A stretch of 64,000 nt of DNA from the NCBI GenBank assembly GCA_020736575.1, contig JAGPYM010000053.1:104680-168679 (forward strand), read 5' to 3'. This DNA is from Thelonectria olida (Eukaryota > Ascomycota > Sordariomycetes > Hypocreales > Nectriaceae). Position numbers and translations under genes: made by a program. Within the stretch, counting starts at the first letter, position 1. Every line of letters begins with the position of its first letter. The notes under the pieces were generated by a model. The model saw nothing but the letters and a program-made list of their open reading frames with translations. It had not been told where the DNA came from and ran no database searches. Of the stretch, positions 10,330-24,462 are shown in pieces.

Positions 10330-12107
10330 TTATCGAACTTCGACATGAATCCCAGTCGCCGTCTTCTCGCCAGGCGTCTCCATTCCCTTCTCCTTCATAT
10401 CCGCAGCCGCGACCTCGCCGACATCTACAGCCTCGTCGCCATCGAAATATTTGGCAATCTCTTCCATTGGCGTGTACCGGGTCTCGACCAGGAAAAAGTA
10501 GATGACGAAGACTTCCCCACCGAGGAAAACACAGTATACGAGGTAGTACTTCCACTCGATAGCTTCGAGCGCAATGGCGTTGATATACTGGTTGAAGAAC
10601 AGGGCGGCCGTGACGCAGAAGTTCAACCAGGTGAAACCCTTTGCTCGGAGGCCATAGGGGAGGATTTCGGTCGTGTAGGTAGCCATCGTGCCAGCCCTAG
10701 ACGGTTCGTGTCAGACGATGTGGCCCTTTGCTTGCCCGACTCCATTATTGTACTCACTTGATATCATAACAGACGCCGTAGAGGAACGTGAACACCACAA
10801 AGGCGTACCCGAGAGCCTTATTTGGGTCAATTGCATATCTTGCCGAGACGACAGTCCAGACGTTAAAAATCACGCAGGTACCGACAGTCGAAAAGATGTA
10901 AATGGGGCGACGGCCGAAACGATCAACAAAGAACGAGAAGGCAATGTTGACCAAGAGGCCCTCCGTCTTCATACCGGCGTTGATACCAAGCTGTGTCTTG
11001 GGATTTGTGATTCCGACGTTATCCATGACATACTTGAGATAATAGGAAATGAGGCCGTTTCCAGACCACTGGCTGAACAGACCAATAGCGGTGATTAGTC
11101 CGATCCTCTTGCGGTTACCCTTGGTCTTGAGGAAGTCAACCCAGTGAGTCTGGTTAGCTACCTTGTCGAGCGCGATGGCTGCCCTGATTTCGTTGTACTC
11201 GAGCTGGACAAACTCGTCGTCTTCATCGTCTTCTGCATGATAGTGAATAAGGACACGGAGTGCCTTTTCGTGCTTGTCCTTGTTAATAAGCCAACGTGGA
11301 CTCTCGGGCATCCAGTAGATCCCCCCAAGAATAACAACCGTGCAGATTGCCTGCAGAAGACTAGGAAGTCTCCACGACCAATCACTCTGGAAGCAGATCA
11401 GATATCTGCACCAAAACGTTCGAAGACTAGCGTCTGCTTACCTTTATCTTGAGGGTTCCATAAGTCACCCAGCTGGCGAGGAAAGCTCCAGAGTGATACT
11501 GGACCAGCGTTAGCAATTCCTTTTGGTCGCTACCAAACAACAAAGTAACCATGGCACTTACAGAAGCCCCGCTAAGCGTCACGAGAATTGCTCGGTCTTG
11601 CGGATGGGCAATCTCAGCAATGAGCAGTGGAGCCGAGCCCAGGACGATGGAGTCACCGAAGCCGATGATCAGACGAGCAGCAAGGAACATTCCAAAGTTC
11701 TGCGCACCAGACTGCAAACCCACGGCAAGCAGCATGAAGAGACATCCGATAACTAGACCCATTTTTCGGCCGTACCAATCAATCAAGTAGGGCACAATGA
11801 ATAGCCCGCAAAGCGAACCCAGGCTCATGGAGGCATTGAAGAGCCCCAGGATCGACCCGCGAGGATGATTGAAGTAATCTTGCCAGTACGATAATGTCTG
11901 AAGCCCATTCATCATCGAGCCGTCAAAGCCGTTGGCAGTGTTTGTGAGGATTAGGATAATAATGTAAATGTATAGAGTGCGGAGGTTGCGCCGCTTCCAC
12001 CAGGGCACGCGCTTGAACTCACGGCCAGCAAAGAAGAAGTGGCCATCTTTGGGCTTGACTGGGATTACCTTCTGGGTGTGCTTGGGCGGCCTGAATCGGA
12101 AACCCAT
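10330..12107 (-). CDS. MFS sugar transporter (lactose permease / cellodextrin transporter type)
   Basis: Four exons, 11562-12107, 11442-11498, 10758-11386 and 10330-10696, give an exact 533-codon frame (532 residues). All introns are GT-AG and 55-63 nt long; the first has a perfect GTAAGT donor and a GCTAAC branch. The protein belongs to the Sugar_tr branch of the major facilitator superfamily. It has about twelve membrane segments, a GRK loop after helix 2, the PESPRWL signature after helix 6 and DRFGRRP in the second half. The N-terminal pattern (GFDG..NGLQ, then HPRGS) is that of fungal lactose-permease-like and cellodextrin transporters, which import disaccharides or short oligosaccharides with protons. 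The neighbouring GH43 gene in the same orientation suggests xylo- or arabino-oligosaccharides as substrate; this is inference. The promoter carries two GGCTAA motifs. Length is normal and nothing is broken. Confidence 0.9.
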
Positions 12108-12669
12108 ATTGGTGGTGTTATCGACGTGAGACGTTTCGCGGATATCGGGGAACCGTAGATGTAGGAACTAGGAAGACGTAGATCGAGGTGGAGTTGACTC
12201 TAGGGAACGGAGTGAGTGAGGGCATCTGCGGTCTATTTAAACTAGAAAACTATCGAGTGGTGTTTACCGAGGAGTACGTTTCTAACACCGAGGAATCAAG
12301 GATTGTTGACCAGCCCAGAAGCCACGCGTGCAGTCCCATGACAGCTGCGAGCAGTGGCTCCACGCCTTTGGAGGTAGTTGGTATTGCCATGGATTTTGAT
12401 GAGGATGGAGTCAATCACACCTCCATCGCATCGACTTGATGGAGTCTTGCGAGTCAGCTCCAGCCCCAGTAGGGCTCCCCGCATCGCAGTTGTATCCGGT
12501 CGAATCCGCTTGCGTGGGTAAATGGGTACGCCGCGCTTGAATCATGGGGTTATCTGGTCTCCCATGCCACAAGACTGGCCTGTGGAGATACGATACCTGT
12601 ACGAAGCAGGCAAGGTGACCGGTTAAACTAACGAAGCGGTGGCATCGCGCGGGGGTGTCTTGGCGATAT

Positions 12670-12675
12670 GGCTAA
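12670..12675 (+). promoter_or_regulatory. XlnR/Xyr1-like site GGCTAA
   Basis: This exact GGCTAA lies about 565 bp upstream of the transporter ATG. The match is to the published core motif; a six-base motif is weak evidence alone. Confidence 0.35.
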
Positions 12676-12849
12676 TTTGATCCGCTCTGACGACACCTTA
12701 CCCCACGGCTGAAGATCACCCCGGAGATTTGGGAATACAAAATTTCCAAGGGGGATATTTGCAGTTCAAACAACTACTCGTGCCATCTCCAAGCTACGGT
12801 TGGTGGCTGCACGATAAAGGAGGAAACCATCGGATCTTCAATGTTAACC

Positions 12850-12856
12850 GGCTAAA
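12850..12856 (+). promoter_or_regulatory. XlnR-like site GGCTAAA
   Basis: This exact GGCTAAA, the full Aspergillus XlnR consensus, lies about 745 bp upstream of the transporter ATG and 140 bp downstream of the GH43 stop. Confidence 0.4.
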
Positions 12857-12996
12857 TGTACTTTTGTACGACCGCGCACTGCATCTCCAGCAGTAGTCCC
12901 AATGCTGTGCCCCTACAACTTGCGCCTGAAACACGTGGGAGGTCGTATCGACAGTTGTACATTTGCATGGTTCTTCAACCTGTCGTCAAAACAGGG

Positions 12997-15627
<2,631 letters not shown>

Positions 15628-16468
15628 ATGATGCCGTCGTGTGCTCAAATTGTGTCTTTGTTTCTTTCCGTTGCTGGAGTATTGGCCGCCCCGGCCCCCG
15701 CTCCGGTCAATCAGTTGTCCCATCCCAGAGCATCTGAGTTCGATAAAAATCAGATCTCTGATTGCAAACGTAACGCTGGAATCGGGCTTTTAGAAGCGCT
15801 CTACCGTTTTCAGCTCCAGCCAGGACGGTGTAGATTCGGCTGGCTTCTATTATTCGCCTTATAACGATAACGGTGCCGCAGCCACTTATACTGAATTCAA
15901 CAGCGGCCAGTTTCAGCTCGGATGGAACTTGCCCAGCAGCACCGAATTCCTCGGTGGAAAAGGCTGTAAAATCCAAACGCCCAAGCAAGTAAGAAAGAGT
16001 TTCTTCTAGTCTCTCTTCCTTCCTGAGTAGTCCGAACGAATAATCATCTGACTCACTAAACCTAGAACCCTGACTTGGTCTGGCTATTTCAGTGCCACTG
16101 GCGATTATACGCTGGCCGTTTATTGGTGGACTACCAATCCTGTTACCGAATAGTATATTGTCGAGCAGCATGGTACCGGTACTCCAGGTAACGGAAACAT
16201 TCTTGGCCAGGTTTATAGTGATGGCGGGACTTTTGATGTGTACGACTTGTACTACCCCAACGTGCCCGAGGTTTATGGTGCTACCAGTTTCCATCAATAC
16301 TGGTCTGTCCGACGATCCTCCCGAGCCACCGGCACGGCGACTACTGGTAACCATTTCCAAGGCTGGAAGAATCTTGGACTTAACCCCGGTTATACTGTGT
16401 TTCAGATGGTTACTGCAGAGGGTTTTAAAGGCACAGGTTACCTCGATTTCGCGGTTAGCTATTCATGA
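15628..16468 (+). pseudogene. Decayed GH11 endo-1,4-beta-xylanase
   Basis: The remnant is clearly a secreted GH11 xylanase. It starts with a signal peptide (MMPSCAQIVSLFLSVAGVLA), followed by a propeptide-like segment. In a shifted frame come GFYYSPYNDNGAAATYTEF and a GGKG motif, then an intron (GTAAGA at 15989 to TAG at 16065). The second exon has YWSVRRSSRATGT, NHFQGWK and VTAEGF. Both catalytic positions are still seen: the nucleophile Glu in NPVTE just before the stop, and the acid/base Glu in TAEGF. Three lesions break it. There is a frame change between about 15780 and 15800. A second frame mismatch lies between about 15960 and the splice site, where GGKGC replaces the usual GGKGW. A TAG at 16151-16153 replaces the invariant Tyr after the nucleophile Glu. 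TAG from a Tyr codon is not a RIP-type change. The downstream half is otherwise well conserved, so inactivation looks recent. Confidence 0.85.
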
Positions 16469-17385
16469 GTACTAGCTACTACATATGTTAAAGATGCCAC
16501 CAAAGCCAGCAAATTCCCGTGTCAAACCAGCTGAGAACCCACATTGGCCACCTGAAGACTTGAAAGCATGGCTTCATCATGCTTTAGTATCACACATCCG
16601 TGTCCCGACGTCGATTGAGAATAACCTCTGCGTCAGGGTAGTAGGATCAAACCTCATGGGAACATACAGTGACGGGTCCGTCTGCGACCGCCTCGCAGCT
16701 TGCAAGGACTGAGTCAAAATAGATGGTATTACTAGCCTCCTCCTTAGAAAATGTGCGGCGTATTCATGAACCCAGAATGCACAATCCTCCCGCTGATGCG
16801 CTGTAAGGACAAAACCATATTATACGTCGGTATAACCAAGGATTAATAGCGCAAAGCATAATGAATCTGTGCTGCTCCGTCGGGGCCCCGGCCGAGAACC
16901 TGCATTTCTTTGCCCGTAGGACAACAACGTGCCAGCGGCTTCAAAGGATGAAATAGTTTACTCATCTTGATGTTTCGACGTCAATATAGATTATATGGAG
17001 CTCTTTGAGTGATTTGGTCACATATTAGAGACGCACGCAGTTATATGGTTACGATACATTCTGAAAACTATTAACAGATCACATATCTGACGTCACCATT
17101 ATTCCAGTTACCTACCACATCTGACTCGCTACGGGGCTAGAGGCGGGATCGGGAAATAGAATTCTGCAGGGACCATCGTCGAATGCCAGGTAAAGGCTGG
17201 GCCACGATAGCTAAACTACTTCTTAAAAGGGAAATTGACAGCAAAGAAGCGGATCTAAACATGACGAGTGACGTAGTCGTGACATTTTGGAGCCAGTCCA
17301 CGTGCCCTAGGTGAGAAACTGCGATAAAAGTTAGCGTTAACACTAGTTATGAAAATACCTTGGCACCAGAACTAGATACTACATA
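16469..17385. other. Intergenic between two pseudogenes
   Basis: This 917-bp stretch has no convincing frame or motif. Together with the decayed genes on each side it forms a 2.4-kb segment without a working gene inside the xylan cluster. Confidence 0.5.
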
Positions 17386-17765
17386 ATGTCTATTACTCTT
17401 TTAACCGAAGCCAAAGCGACGCCTTCGCAACCAATAAACAAGTCTTATTCACTTCCGGTGGGACAGGTACTATAAACGCTCCGGCGAATGTGGTATTCAA
17501 TGTGATCACTGGATTCTCAAACTACCACAAATGGAACACATAGATGTCTGCCTTAATCTTTAAAGAGGAGAACCGAAACATCCAGACGGGATGTCAAGGA
17601 TTGTTACAGACAGTGACGAAAGACCAAGGGAGAGAATATGACATTCCCGCGCAGGTAAAATGCCCCGTCCTGAGCCCCTGTTTGGCAACTTCACACACAG
17701 CTGACACGTTGAACGTGGTATTACTATGCGAATCCACCGTTCATATCTTGATACCGGGCAAATGA
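17386..17765 (+). pseudogene. Fragment of an SRPBCC (START-like, polyketide cyclase/dehydrase type) gene
   Basis: The ATG at 17386 opens a frame MSITLLTEAKATPSQPINKS. The frame must then change near 17455-17465 to read GGTGTINAPANVVFNVITGF and SNYHKWNT, the hallmark start of the SRPBCC lipid-cavity fold (tINAPa..VF....dFsnY..WN). A TAG at 17541-17543 interrupts it; TAG in place of TGG would be a RIP-compatible change. The same frame continues through a segment ending IPAQ at 17652, where a GTAAAA donor-like site occurs. I cannot find the rest of the domain (the C-terminal helix). The gene is therefore frameshifted, stopped and truncated. The family binds hydrophobic ligands; the original function is unknown. 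The end coordinate is approximate. Confidence 0.65.
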
Positions 17766-18040
17766 TGATCGACTATGCAAGCCTGAGCCATAGCAGTCCG
17801 ATGAGTCACACTAACTCGAAAAATAGCACACTGCTTCGTCGTTTGCGTTAGAAGAACTCTTGAAATTATGCAGACAATTGATCTACTAATCGTGAAAGCA
17901 TTTACTCCTTTGATGGCGTCAATATTGAATGGAATTATCCCAAGGAGAAGGTTTATACACTTAAAGAAAGCCAGAAAGCAAGGCTTCTTTACGTTTAAAT
18001 TACTCTCAACTACTATATATGATACTAACAGACTTACTTC

Positions 18041-21000
18041 TCACACTTTCTGACTTTCAGGAGGGCCCAGGGAACTTGACTTAAAGCCGCCTAGGTCAAT
18101 GACAAGCTTCTGAACGACAACGCCGGGCTCGAGAAGCCACAGAGACAATTCATGTGAGCCTTTCGGGATGTTGACTGTAGTCGTTGGCGTCCATCCCCCA
18201 GCAATCACTGCTTCCGTCCAACCTGATGGCTGACTGCCCATTGGCGTCGTAGGTACGGGCTGGACGATGACAGGATCTCCACCATCGATAGAGAATGCAT
18301 ATTTCAGGGGGCGGCTCGGATCATGGTTCAGCGTCGCCCCCAAGAAAACCATGACTCTAGCTTCGCTGCGAGAGTTGAAAGTATGGAATGAGTACGTCAG
18401 CTTGGGCCCAGAGGTAGTGGTTTGACTCTTCGCGGTGACGGGCCAGAGCTTCACGCCGGAAAGGGTGCGACCGTAGTGCGGAATCTTGACGTAGGATAGG
18501 TCATTCCTCTTCTCAGCGCTGGCGAAGTGTTCTGCTTCAATAGACACAAGGCCTCCAGACTCAAGGTAGCCATCAAAACCGTCGGGCGCAGACGTTTTGT
18601 TGACGGGAAGCATTGCTGTGATGGGCCAACTGCCGGGTGCGTTCTTGGCCTGCACTTTAAGCCCGACCCAGCTTAGACCCAAGGGCGCAGCGTCCCAGTC
18701 TACAGAGACAACGCATCGGGTGTCACTATCGTTGCCCGGAGCCGTTAATGTTCCGTTCTTGTTTGAGATGGTGACGTATGAAGCGTTGGAGTTGATATTG
18801 TAGAAGAAGGTGCCGTTGTCCCGAGCAAACACGTCTAGATACCGAGTCTCTGAGGCCGGCATATGCGGATCCATGGGCAACAGAGTTGGTTCGGGGTCTC
18901 CGGGCGAGCTCCCATCGCTCCCTTGAACTGCAACACCCATGATTCCGGCACGAGGAACGTTGGTTGGGGCATGATAGCTGACCGACGGCATGACATTTGA
19001 TGCTGGCTCGGTCCAAATCGAGTACCCGATGTGCGCTTCTTGGAGTATGGGATCCCATTTTCCGTTGTTGAGCGAATGGTATTGATCGGTGATGGCTTCG
19101 TCCTGCGCGAATAATTCATGAACGTCCTTCGCCAAGCTGTCGGTGCTTACCCTTCGTTGCTTGGAGCGCCAAGCATTCAGAGCAGCCTTGATGTACATCT
19201 CGACAACGGTCCCGCCAGCTAGGACAGGATGTAGCACCATTTGAAAGAACGATGTCCTTGTAGCTTGCGGCAGAGAGTCGTAAGTGCCCTGGGCCAGGTC
19301 CAGAAGTTCAGACCACTCCTTCATCACGCGTTCGGCTTCGTCGTAATGAGCGACGCTGTACGCAAAAGGCTGTTGGCTTAGAAGTTGGTACTTTCTGCGA
19401 ATGAGAAGCTTGCCGTAACTATTGAGGATGTTCGCGGTTTGGTCAGCGACGGCCGCGCCAAATTCTCGGGTTGCCCATCTCTTGATCCAGTTGGTTGTGC
19501 TGTCAGGCGTCGCGTGCTTGGACATGTCATATGCCATGTCGAGGAAATGGGTCATGGGAATTTCCTTTGACCCGCGTTAGTCAAGAGTATCGCACTTTCA
19601 AGAGGGAATAGCTTACTAGGGGCTTAATGTCTCCCACGTTGGCAATCCAGATCTCCCTGGCGCCTTTCTCGTAGGCCAAATGCATCTGTTCCCATGTCTT
19701 GACTAGTTGAATAGTATTGATCCACTTGTAGTTGCGTGGAGACCCGACATAATCAAAATGGTAGTAAACACCGGCGGTGTGATTCGTTTCATTTGCCAGG
19801 GGCGTCCTAAGCAGATTCCCAACATTGTCGTCTGTCCACAGGAGGGTGACACTTTCTGGTACCTGCATCCCAGCTTGGTAGTAAGACCCTACCTCCTATT
19901 CAGGGGCGAAATCATGGTCAGCCCAGCCAAGTTTGTCGAGTGACAACCTGCAAAGAGCACTGACCTTGTACAAGACCCAGGTCTGCGGGACTCGGTCAAT
20001 GTCGGTGACATTCAAAACATCCTTCAACAGGGACTGCTGGACCTTGATAATCTCTTCAAGCTGTTCCGAAGTTAGTGTTGGGGACGCAGCGTCTCCTGAG
20101 CCTCGCATGCCCATCGTATACATTGTCTCCCAGTCTCGGGCGCGCTCCACCCCATCCCTAAAGAACTTTGTAATATTGTCTTTGTTCTTTCCCCAGTCCC
20201 AAGGACCCTGTACATTGTTGATCTGCTCGGTCTCTGACCTTGCCATCGGTTCGTGATGACTGGTACCTATAACCACGCCGTAATCGCCTGCGATGGGCCC
20301 GTTGTCACTATCATCAACATAGAAACTACTACCCCACATGGCAGGCCAGATATAGTTGGACCGGAGACGAAGGCAGAGTTCAAACACAAGCTTGTAGAAC
20401 TCGCTGTTGAATGGTCTTCCGCTCGGGGTGAGTCCGAAATTCATTTCCGCCCATCCTGTGAGATTGGGCGCCTCGTCATTGATGAAAAAACCGCGGTATT
20501 TGACCGATGGTGACCCTTGGACTTTTCGTGTGTTCTGAACCCAGATCTCAGACTTGCGCTTTGGGGGGACGTCTGCCCACCAATACCACGGCGAGACACC
20601 AATTTGTTCCGAGATGTCGTACAGACCGTAGATAGCTCCACGCTGGTCGCTACCGGCAACAACCAATGCCCAGGACACATCTCTGAACGGGGCCTTCACA
20701 AAAGCTGTGGTATATGCTTCCCACTTGTCCTTGATTTTCGAAACATCAAGCTTGCCTTTGGAGACGAGGTCATCAACTAGCCTAGACTTGCCAACAGACC
20801 CAACAATAATGAGAGACTTGGACTTGTCGGCGTTCGAGTTTCCAGGCAAAGACTTTTTGAGCTGTACTGTGCCGTTAACCCCGATAACCCGACCAAAGTC
20901 GACTGACAAGTCAACCGCGGCTCGCTGGATGCCTTTGAAGTCCCGAGAGTCGACCCAGATTTGAGGGGCATGCTTGCTGCTCGCAAGTTGGTAGTCGCTA

Positions 21001-21098
21001 ACACCCTTTTGAAAAACGAATAGACCCTCTTGAGCCAATGAAGCGCAGGTCGTCATACAGAGCATGACGACTGCTGAAATGGTAAACGAAGGGAGCAT
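18041..21098 (-). CDS. Secreted GH115 xylan alpha-1,2-glucuronidase
   Basis: Three exons, 19965-21098, 19617-19895 and 18041-19564, give exactly 979 codons (978 residues), the usual GH115 length. The introns 19896-19964 (GTCAGT donor, AATAG acceptor) and 19565-19616 (GTAAGC donor, GACTAACG branch) restore one frame. GH115 enzymes remove (4-O-methyl-)glucuronic acid side chains from glucuronoxylan polymers. A signal peptide of about 22 residues is present. Typical stretches are WYWWADVPP (171-179), YRGFFINDEAP (201-211), NYIWPAMWG and TSHHEPMAR. A C-terminal Ig-like/carbohydrate-binding region contains SIEAEHF and ends in a beta-rich tail, as in the GH115_C domain. The gene diverges from the SGNH esterase across a 785-bp promoter with two GGCTAA motifs, and so is probably induced with it. 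Confidence 0.93.
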
Positions 21099-21366
21099 TG
21101 TGGAAGAAGCTCAAAGTCACGATTATCCATGAATGTTGGAGTTACGCCAGACTACCTCGGCTTCAGACGAATGTAAAACTCTTATACTTTTCTCATGGTA
21201 TGACTCAAGGCTGAAATCGTCCAAGCTGTCAGGTCCATTGCAACATGAGTGATGAGAGCGGGGATGTCCAAGTCACTCAAGGTTTTTGCTCCCAATGATT
21301 GAGTCTCCAGAGCCGCGGAAGATGAAGACGAGGTTTCCTGGGGGTAAACAATCCCAAGTTCTGCAT

Positions 21367-21372
21367 TTAGCC
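21367..21372 (-). promoter_or_regulatory. XlnR/Xyr1-like site GGCTAA (minus strand)
   Basis: TTAGCC on the plus strand, about 270 bp upstream of the GH115 ATG and oriented toward it. Confidence 0.4.
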
Positions 21373-21694
21373 GAAAAACAATTTAGGCGGCTCTCGATGT
21401 ACCAATAGGGGTGCAGGCACAATTTCTATTATCAGGTCGTATTGACTTGGGCCAGCATTAGATCCTTGGCCATGCAACGGTAACAGCCGCCGGAACGATC
21501 ACTACTGATGTCCGCATTTGGACTATTTGGTTCCTGCACACCATGTCCCCACTCTCGGCCTGAGAAAGGGGACAGTTGCTGTTTTGAGGCTGTCCGAGAC
21601 ACCTTACCCTAGGCTCCGGGCATGACCAGATCAAGAGGCGGGAGCGTTCTATTCAGTTGACAATTGAGAACATGGTTTGTTGTAGCGCTGTTTA

Positions 21695-21700
21695 GGCTAA
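21695..21700 (+). promoter_or_regulatory. XlnR/Xyr1-like site GGCTAA (plus strand)
   Basis: GGCTAA about 185 bp upstream of the SGNH esterase ATG and oriented toward it. Confidence 0.4.
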
Positions 21701-21883
21701 TAACCCATCCACCCCGGTTTACTATGCACTTGAAATCTTATGTTGAGCGCATTTCAAGACCAAGAAAAGAACGATTTTATAACATGAAGGATATTCAATA
21801 AAGGACCCAGCAAGCATTACATAAGAGGCTTGGCTTGCTACACTGTCCAGTCGACAGTAGAGCCAAGCGAGTCGAAAACGCAC

Positions 21884-23238
21884 ATGGCAAACATACTGTT
21901 CAACTTCAGCTTGAAAGCTGCGCTACAGGCTACTCTTGCCTTCTTCGCAGTAGCGGATGCTCTCCCAAGCATCAATAATGCTCGAGCCGAGACTTCTTAT
22001 GATGCTTCCTATGTCACGGTTTGGGGTGCAAGTCCCCAGCTTACAGAGCCAAACAACCTGCCACCACCTCCTTTTGTAAGATACCCTCTCTCCTCTGTAC
22101 AAGACTGGTATACTGACAAAGCCGGCTGTGTTAGAACCAGACTGGTCTCGTCTTTGAAGATACAACTATCAGGCAGACTGTCAAGGTGTCGCTCAAGACG
22201 GACTTCCTCCGCCTCCAAGTTAGCAACGTCTTGGGCGGAACCGACCTCACTCTCAATGCAGTCACCATAGCGCTGTCCTCTAACTCGTCGTCTGCTGGCG
22301 GAAGTGAGATTAACGAGGACACTCTGCAGGACGTTGCTTTCTCAGGGAGTTCTTCCTTTATAGTGCCTGCGGGTGCGTTAGCTATTTCCGATTCCATTCA
22401 CCTTTCTGTTCAAGCTGAGTCAATTGTGACTATCAGCATCTATCTCCAGTCGGGACAAGCCGGCAACCGAGTCACATCCCATCCTGGCAGCAGAACAACA
22501 TCGTGGCTTATCAAGGGAAATCATGTCCGCGACGCTAGTCTCCAAGACCAAGATGCCGTGGGCGTGGATCATTGGTACCTGATCAGCGCTCTGGAAGGCC
22601 GAACGCTTGCTGCTGGTGCTTCAACAATCGCAATGATTGGCGATTCAATAACAGATGGCCGTGGATCCACGACGAATACCAACAATCGCTGGCCAGATCA
22701 ATTCCTGTCTCGGCTACAACGCAGTGATTCGACATCCAATACTGCCATTTTGAACCAGGCAAGTGGGGGTAACCGTGTCCTTGGCTTCAACGGTTATGGC
22801 CAGATCGACCGAGATGTGATCGCGCATTCGGGGGTCAAGTACTGCATCGTCTTGATTGGAATCAACGACATCGGTACTACGCCCACTACACCAGAGTCTC
22901 AACAAGAAGTTGTCCAACGCCTGATTGAAGCATATAGACAGATCATCACGCGGCTTCACCGTCACGACATCTTCGTGTACGGGGGAACAATGACGCCACC
23001 TGGGCCCAAGGATAGCGATTATGGCCATCCGGAGCGTGAAAAGTCCCGACAAGCTGTCAATAAATGGATCCGCCAGAGCGGCGTCTTTGATGAAGTTATT
23101 GACTTTGACGCCATGGTGAAGGATCCAAGTAACGCACAGCTGCTGCGAAAGGAGTACGATTCTGGAGATGGGCTCCATTTAAACCCACGGGGATATAAGG
23201 CCATGGCAGACGGGATCGACCTTGGGCTCTTTTCTTGA
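21884..23238 (+). CDS. Secreted SGNH/GDSL esterase with N-terminal beta-sandwich-like region
   Basis: Two exons, 21884-22075 and 22135-23238, joined by a 59-nt intron (GTAAGA donor, GTTAG acceptor), give 431 residues. The ATG at 21884 is chosen over an in-frame one at 21830 because a signal peptide then starts at once. Residues about 45-215 look beta-rich, like the jelly-roll module preceding the esterase domain in CE2-type carbohydrate esterases. The SGNH fold follows: nucleophile Ser235 in IGDSITDG, the block II glycine in ASGGNR, GIND near 306-309, and Asp409/His412 in DGLHLNPRG. Such enzymes remove acetyl or other acyl groups. With GH115 head-to-head and other xylan genes nearby, a plant-polysaccharide deacylase is the best inference, but the acyl group and substrate are not shown by sequence. 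Confidence 0.85.
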
Positions 23239-23919
23239 GAGGTTGGATGATAATGCTCAAGGTAGCACGCAAGTCAATTTCTGGACATATCTAGGATGCT
23301 GTAAATGCCTTCATTACTAGAATTAGTCTGTTCGTAGGCGATTGTATATCAATAGGGCAACACAGATACTTTAGTGTATTGAGACCAGAAGGACAAACCA
23401 GTCATTCTATCAAGGTTAGGGTTGGGGTATTTTGGTTGTTACGCCTGATAATGGTCGAGATGGGCTTAAGGTAACTCGCCCAAAATTATAGCCGAGGTAG
23501 TTAGATTGGTGACTAAATGAGTGCATATGCATGTTGGGATGATAAAGCCAGATTAATTGATAGCGTAACTGGACAAGACAACAATGCATTGCTATCTTCT
23601 CTCCAAGTCCAATTAAGTATCCAATCTCGTATTAGTAGTAAACAGCATCGATCAGTTCAATAGGAAGGTAAGCTTATTCTTAATAGTTTGTGATAGCACA
23701 CCCAACACTGGGCCCGGGCCAAACAGCTCAAATAAAGAGGCGGAAGGCGTGTCTTCGCAATCTAGGCTACGGCAAACAGGGGTCCTTTTCTAGCTGTAAC
23801 AGTGGCTCGAGGGGCTAGATTACATGACTGGTTATGTAACTACCTGTCTGTCAGATCGCCGGACAAAAAGGTCAGACCGGACAACAGGCTTCTAAGAGAT
23901 CCTTCCACCAAGACATTGC
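23239..23919. other. Intergenic, convergent 3' ends
   Basis: 681 bp between converging genes. It is fairly AT-rich with no open frame or motif of note. Confidence 0.5.
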
Positions 23920-24462
23920 TTAGAACTTTGGCATCTTCCAGCGAGACGCATCCTATCTCAGTTAGCTTTCTACCCTTGATTATAATGTTCAAGATATTCG
24001 ACATACAAAGTAACCCAGCTCGCGTAGAATCTGCTCCTCGTCCTCAGCAGAAAAGGCATTGTTCTTGACCCATCTGTCATTCATTTCGGTGTTGAAGTCT
24101 GGAGCTTTCATGCCTTGCACTCTCCAATTATCACGCGGGGTCTCGTAAATGTTAGACTCCCAAGTGATGCCTTTAGGCTTAAGGACCGGTCGGACAACAC
24201 TGTCCAGCGCCTTGAGAAATTGTTCGCCTTCATCCTTATTACGGATGTTGGCTGCGGCGTGATAGATAGTAATAGTACTGGACGGGTGAGCGGGTTCACC
24301 GCCCGACCAGAAGTCATCAGGCTCCATCTCGAAGAACTGCACGTGTGCGAGGAAAGGGGCCACTCCATAGGTAGTGTAGATGTTGGACATGCCCTGCGCT
24401 AGCTTCTGCTTGTCTTCCCGAGTGAAGGCACCCTTGGTATGGTTAAATACCCATCGAGGCAT
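23920..24462 (-). CDS. Tautomerase-superfamily protein (cis-CaaD-like, Tautomerase_3)
   Basis: Exon 1 (24007-24462) begins MPRW. Removal of Met leaves Pro1, the catalytic base of the tautomerase superfamily; an ATG two codons upstream (24468) would bury it, so 24462 is preferred. The following TKGAFTREDKQKLAQG and the VQF..M....FWSGGEP segment match fungal cis-CaaD-like proteins. At the end of exon 1 the frame meets a GTATGT donor. A 54-nt intron (GCTAACTGA branch, GATAG acceptor) leads to a tiny last exon 23920-23952 that adds DASRWKMPKF, giving 162 residues. Without splicing the protein would end CRIS, which looks random. Family members catalyse tautomerisation, decarboxylation or dehalogenation; the substrate is unknown. 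It does not obviously belong to the xylan cluster. Confidence 0.75.

Larger units (their letters stand above)
12108..12996 (-). promoter_or_regulatory. Promoter region of the sugar transporter
   Basis: This 889-bp region lies between the transporter ATG and the GH43 stop. It has no convincing coding frame. It contains two copies of GGCTAA in plus-strand orientation, listed separately, matching the consensus of the xylanolytic activator XlnR/Xyr1. Chance expectation is below one in this length. Confidence 0.5.
21099..21883. promoter_or_regulatory. Shared divergent promoter of GH115 and SGNH esterase
   Basis: This 785-bp intergenic region separates two head-to-head genes of the xylan cluster. 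It holds two GGCTAA motifs on opposite strands, listed separately. Short GCGGGG (near 21257) and CTGGGG (near 21339) sequences match the carbon-catabolite repressor consensus SYGGRG. These short motifs are suggestive only. Confidence 0.45.
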
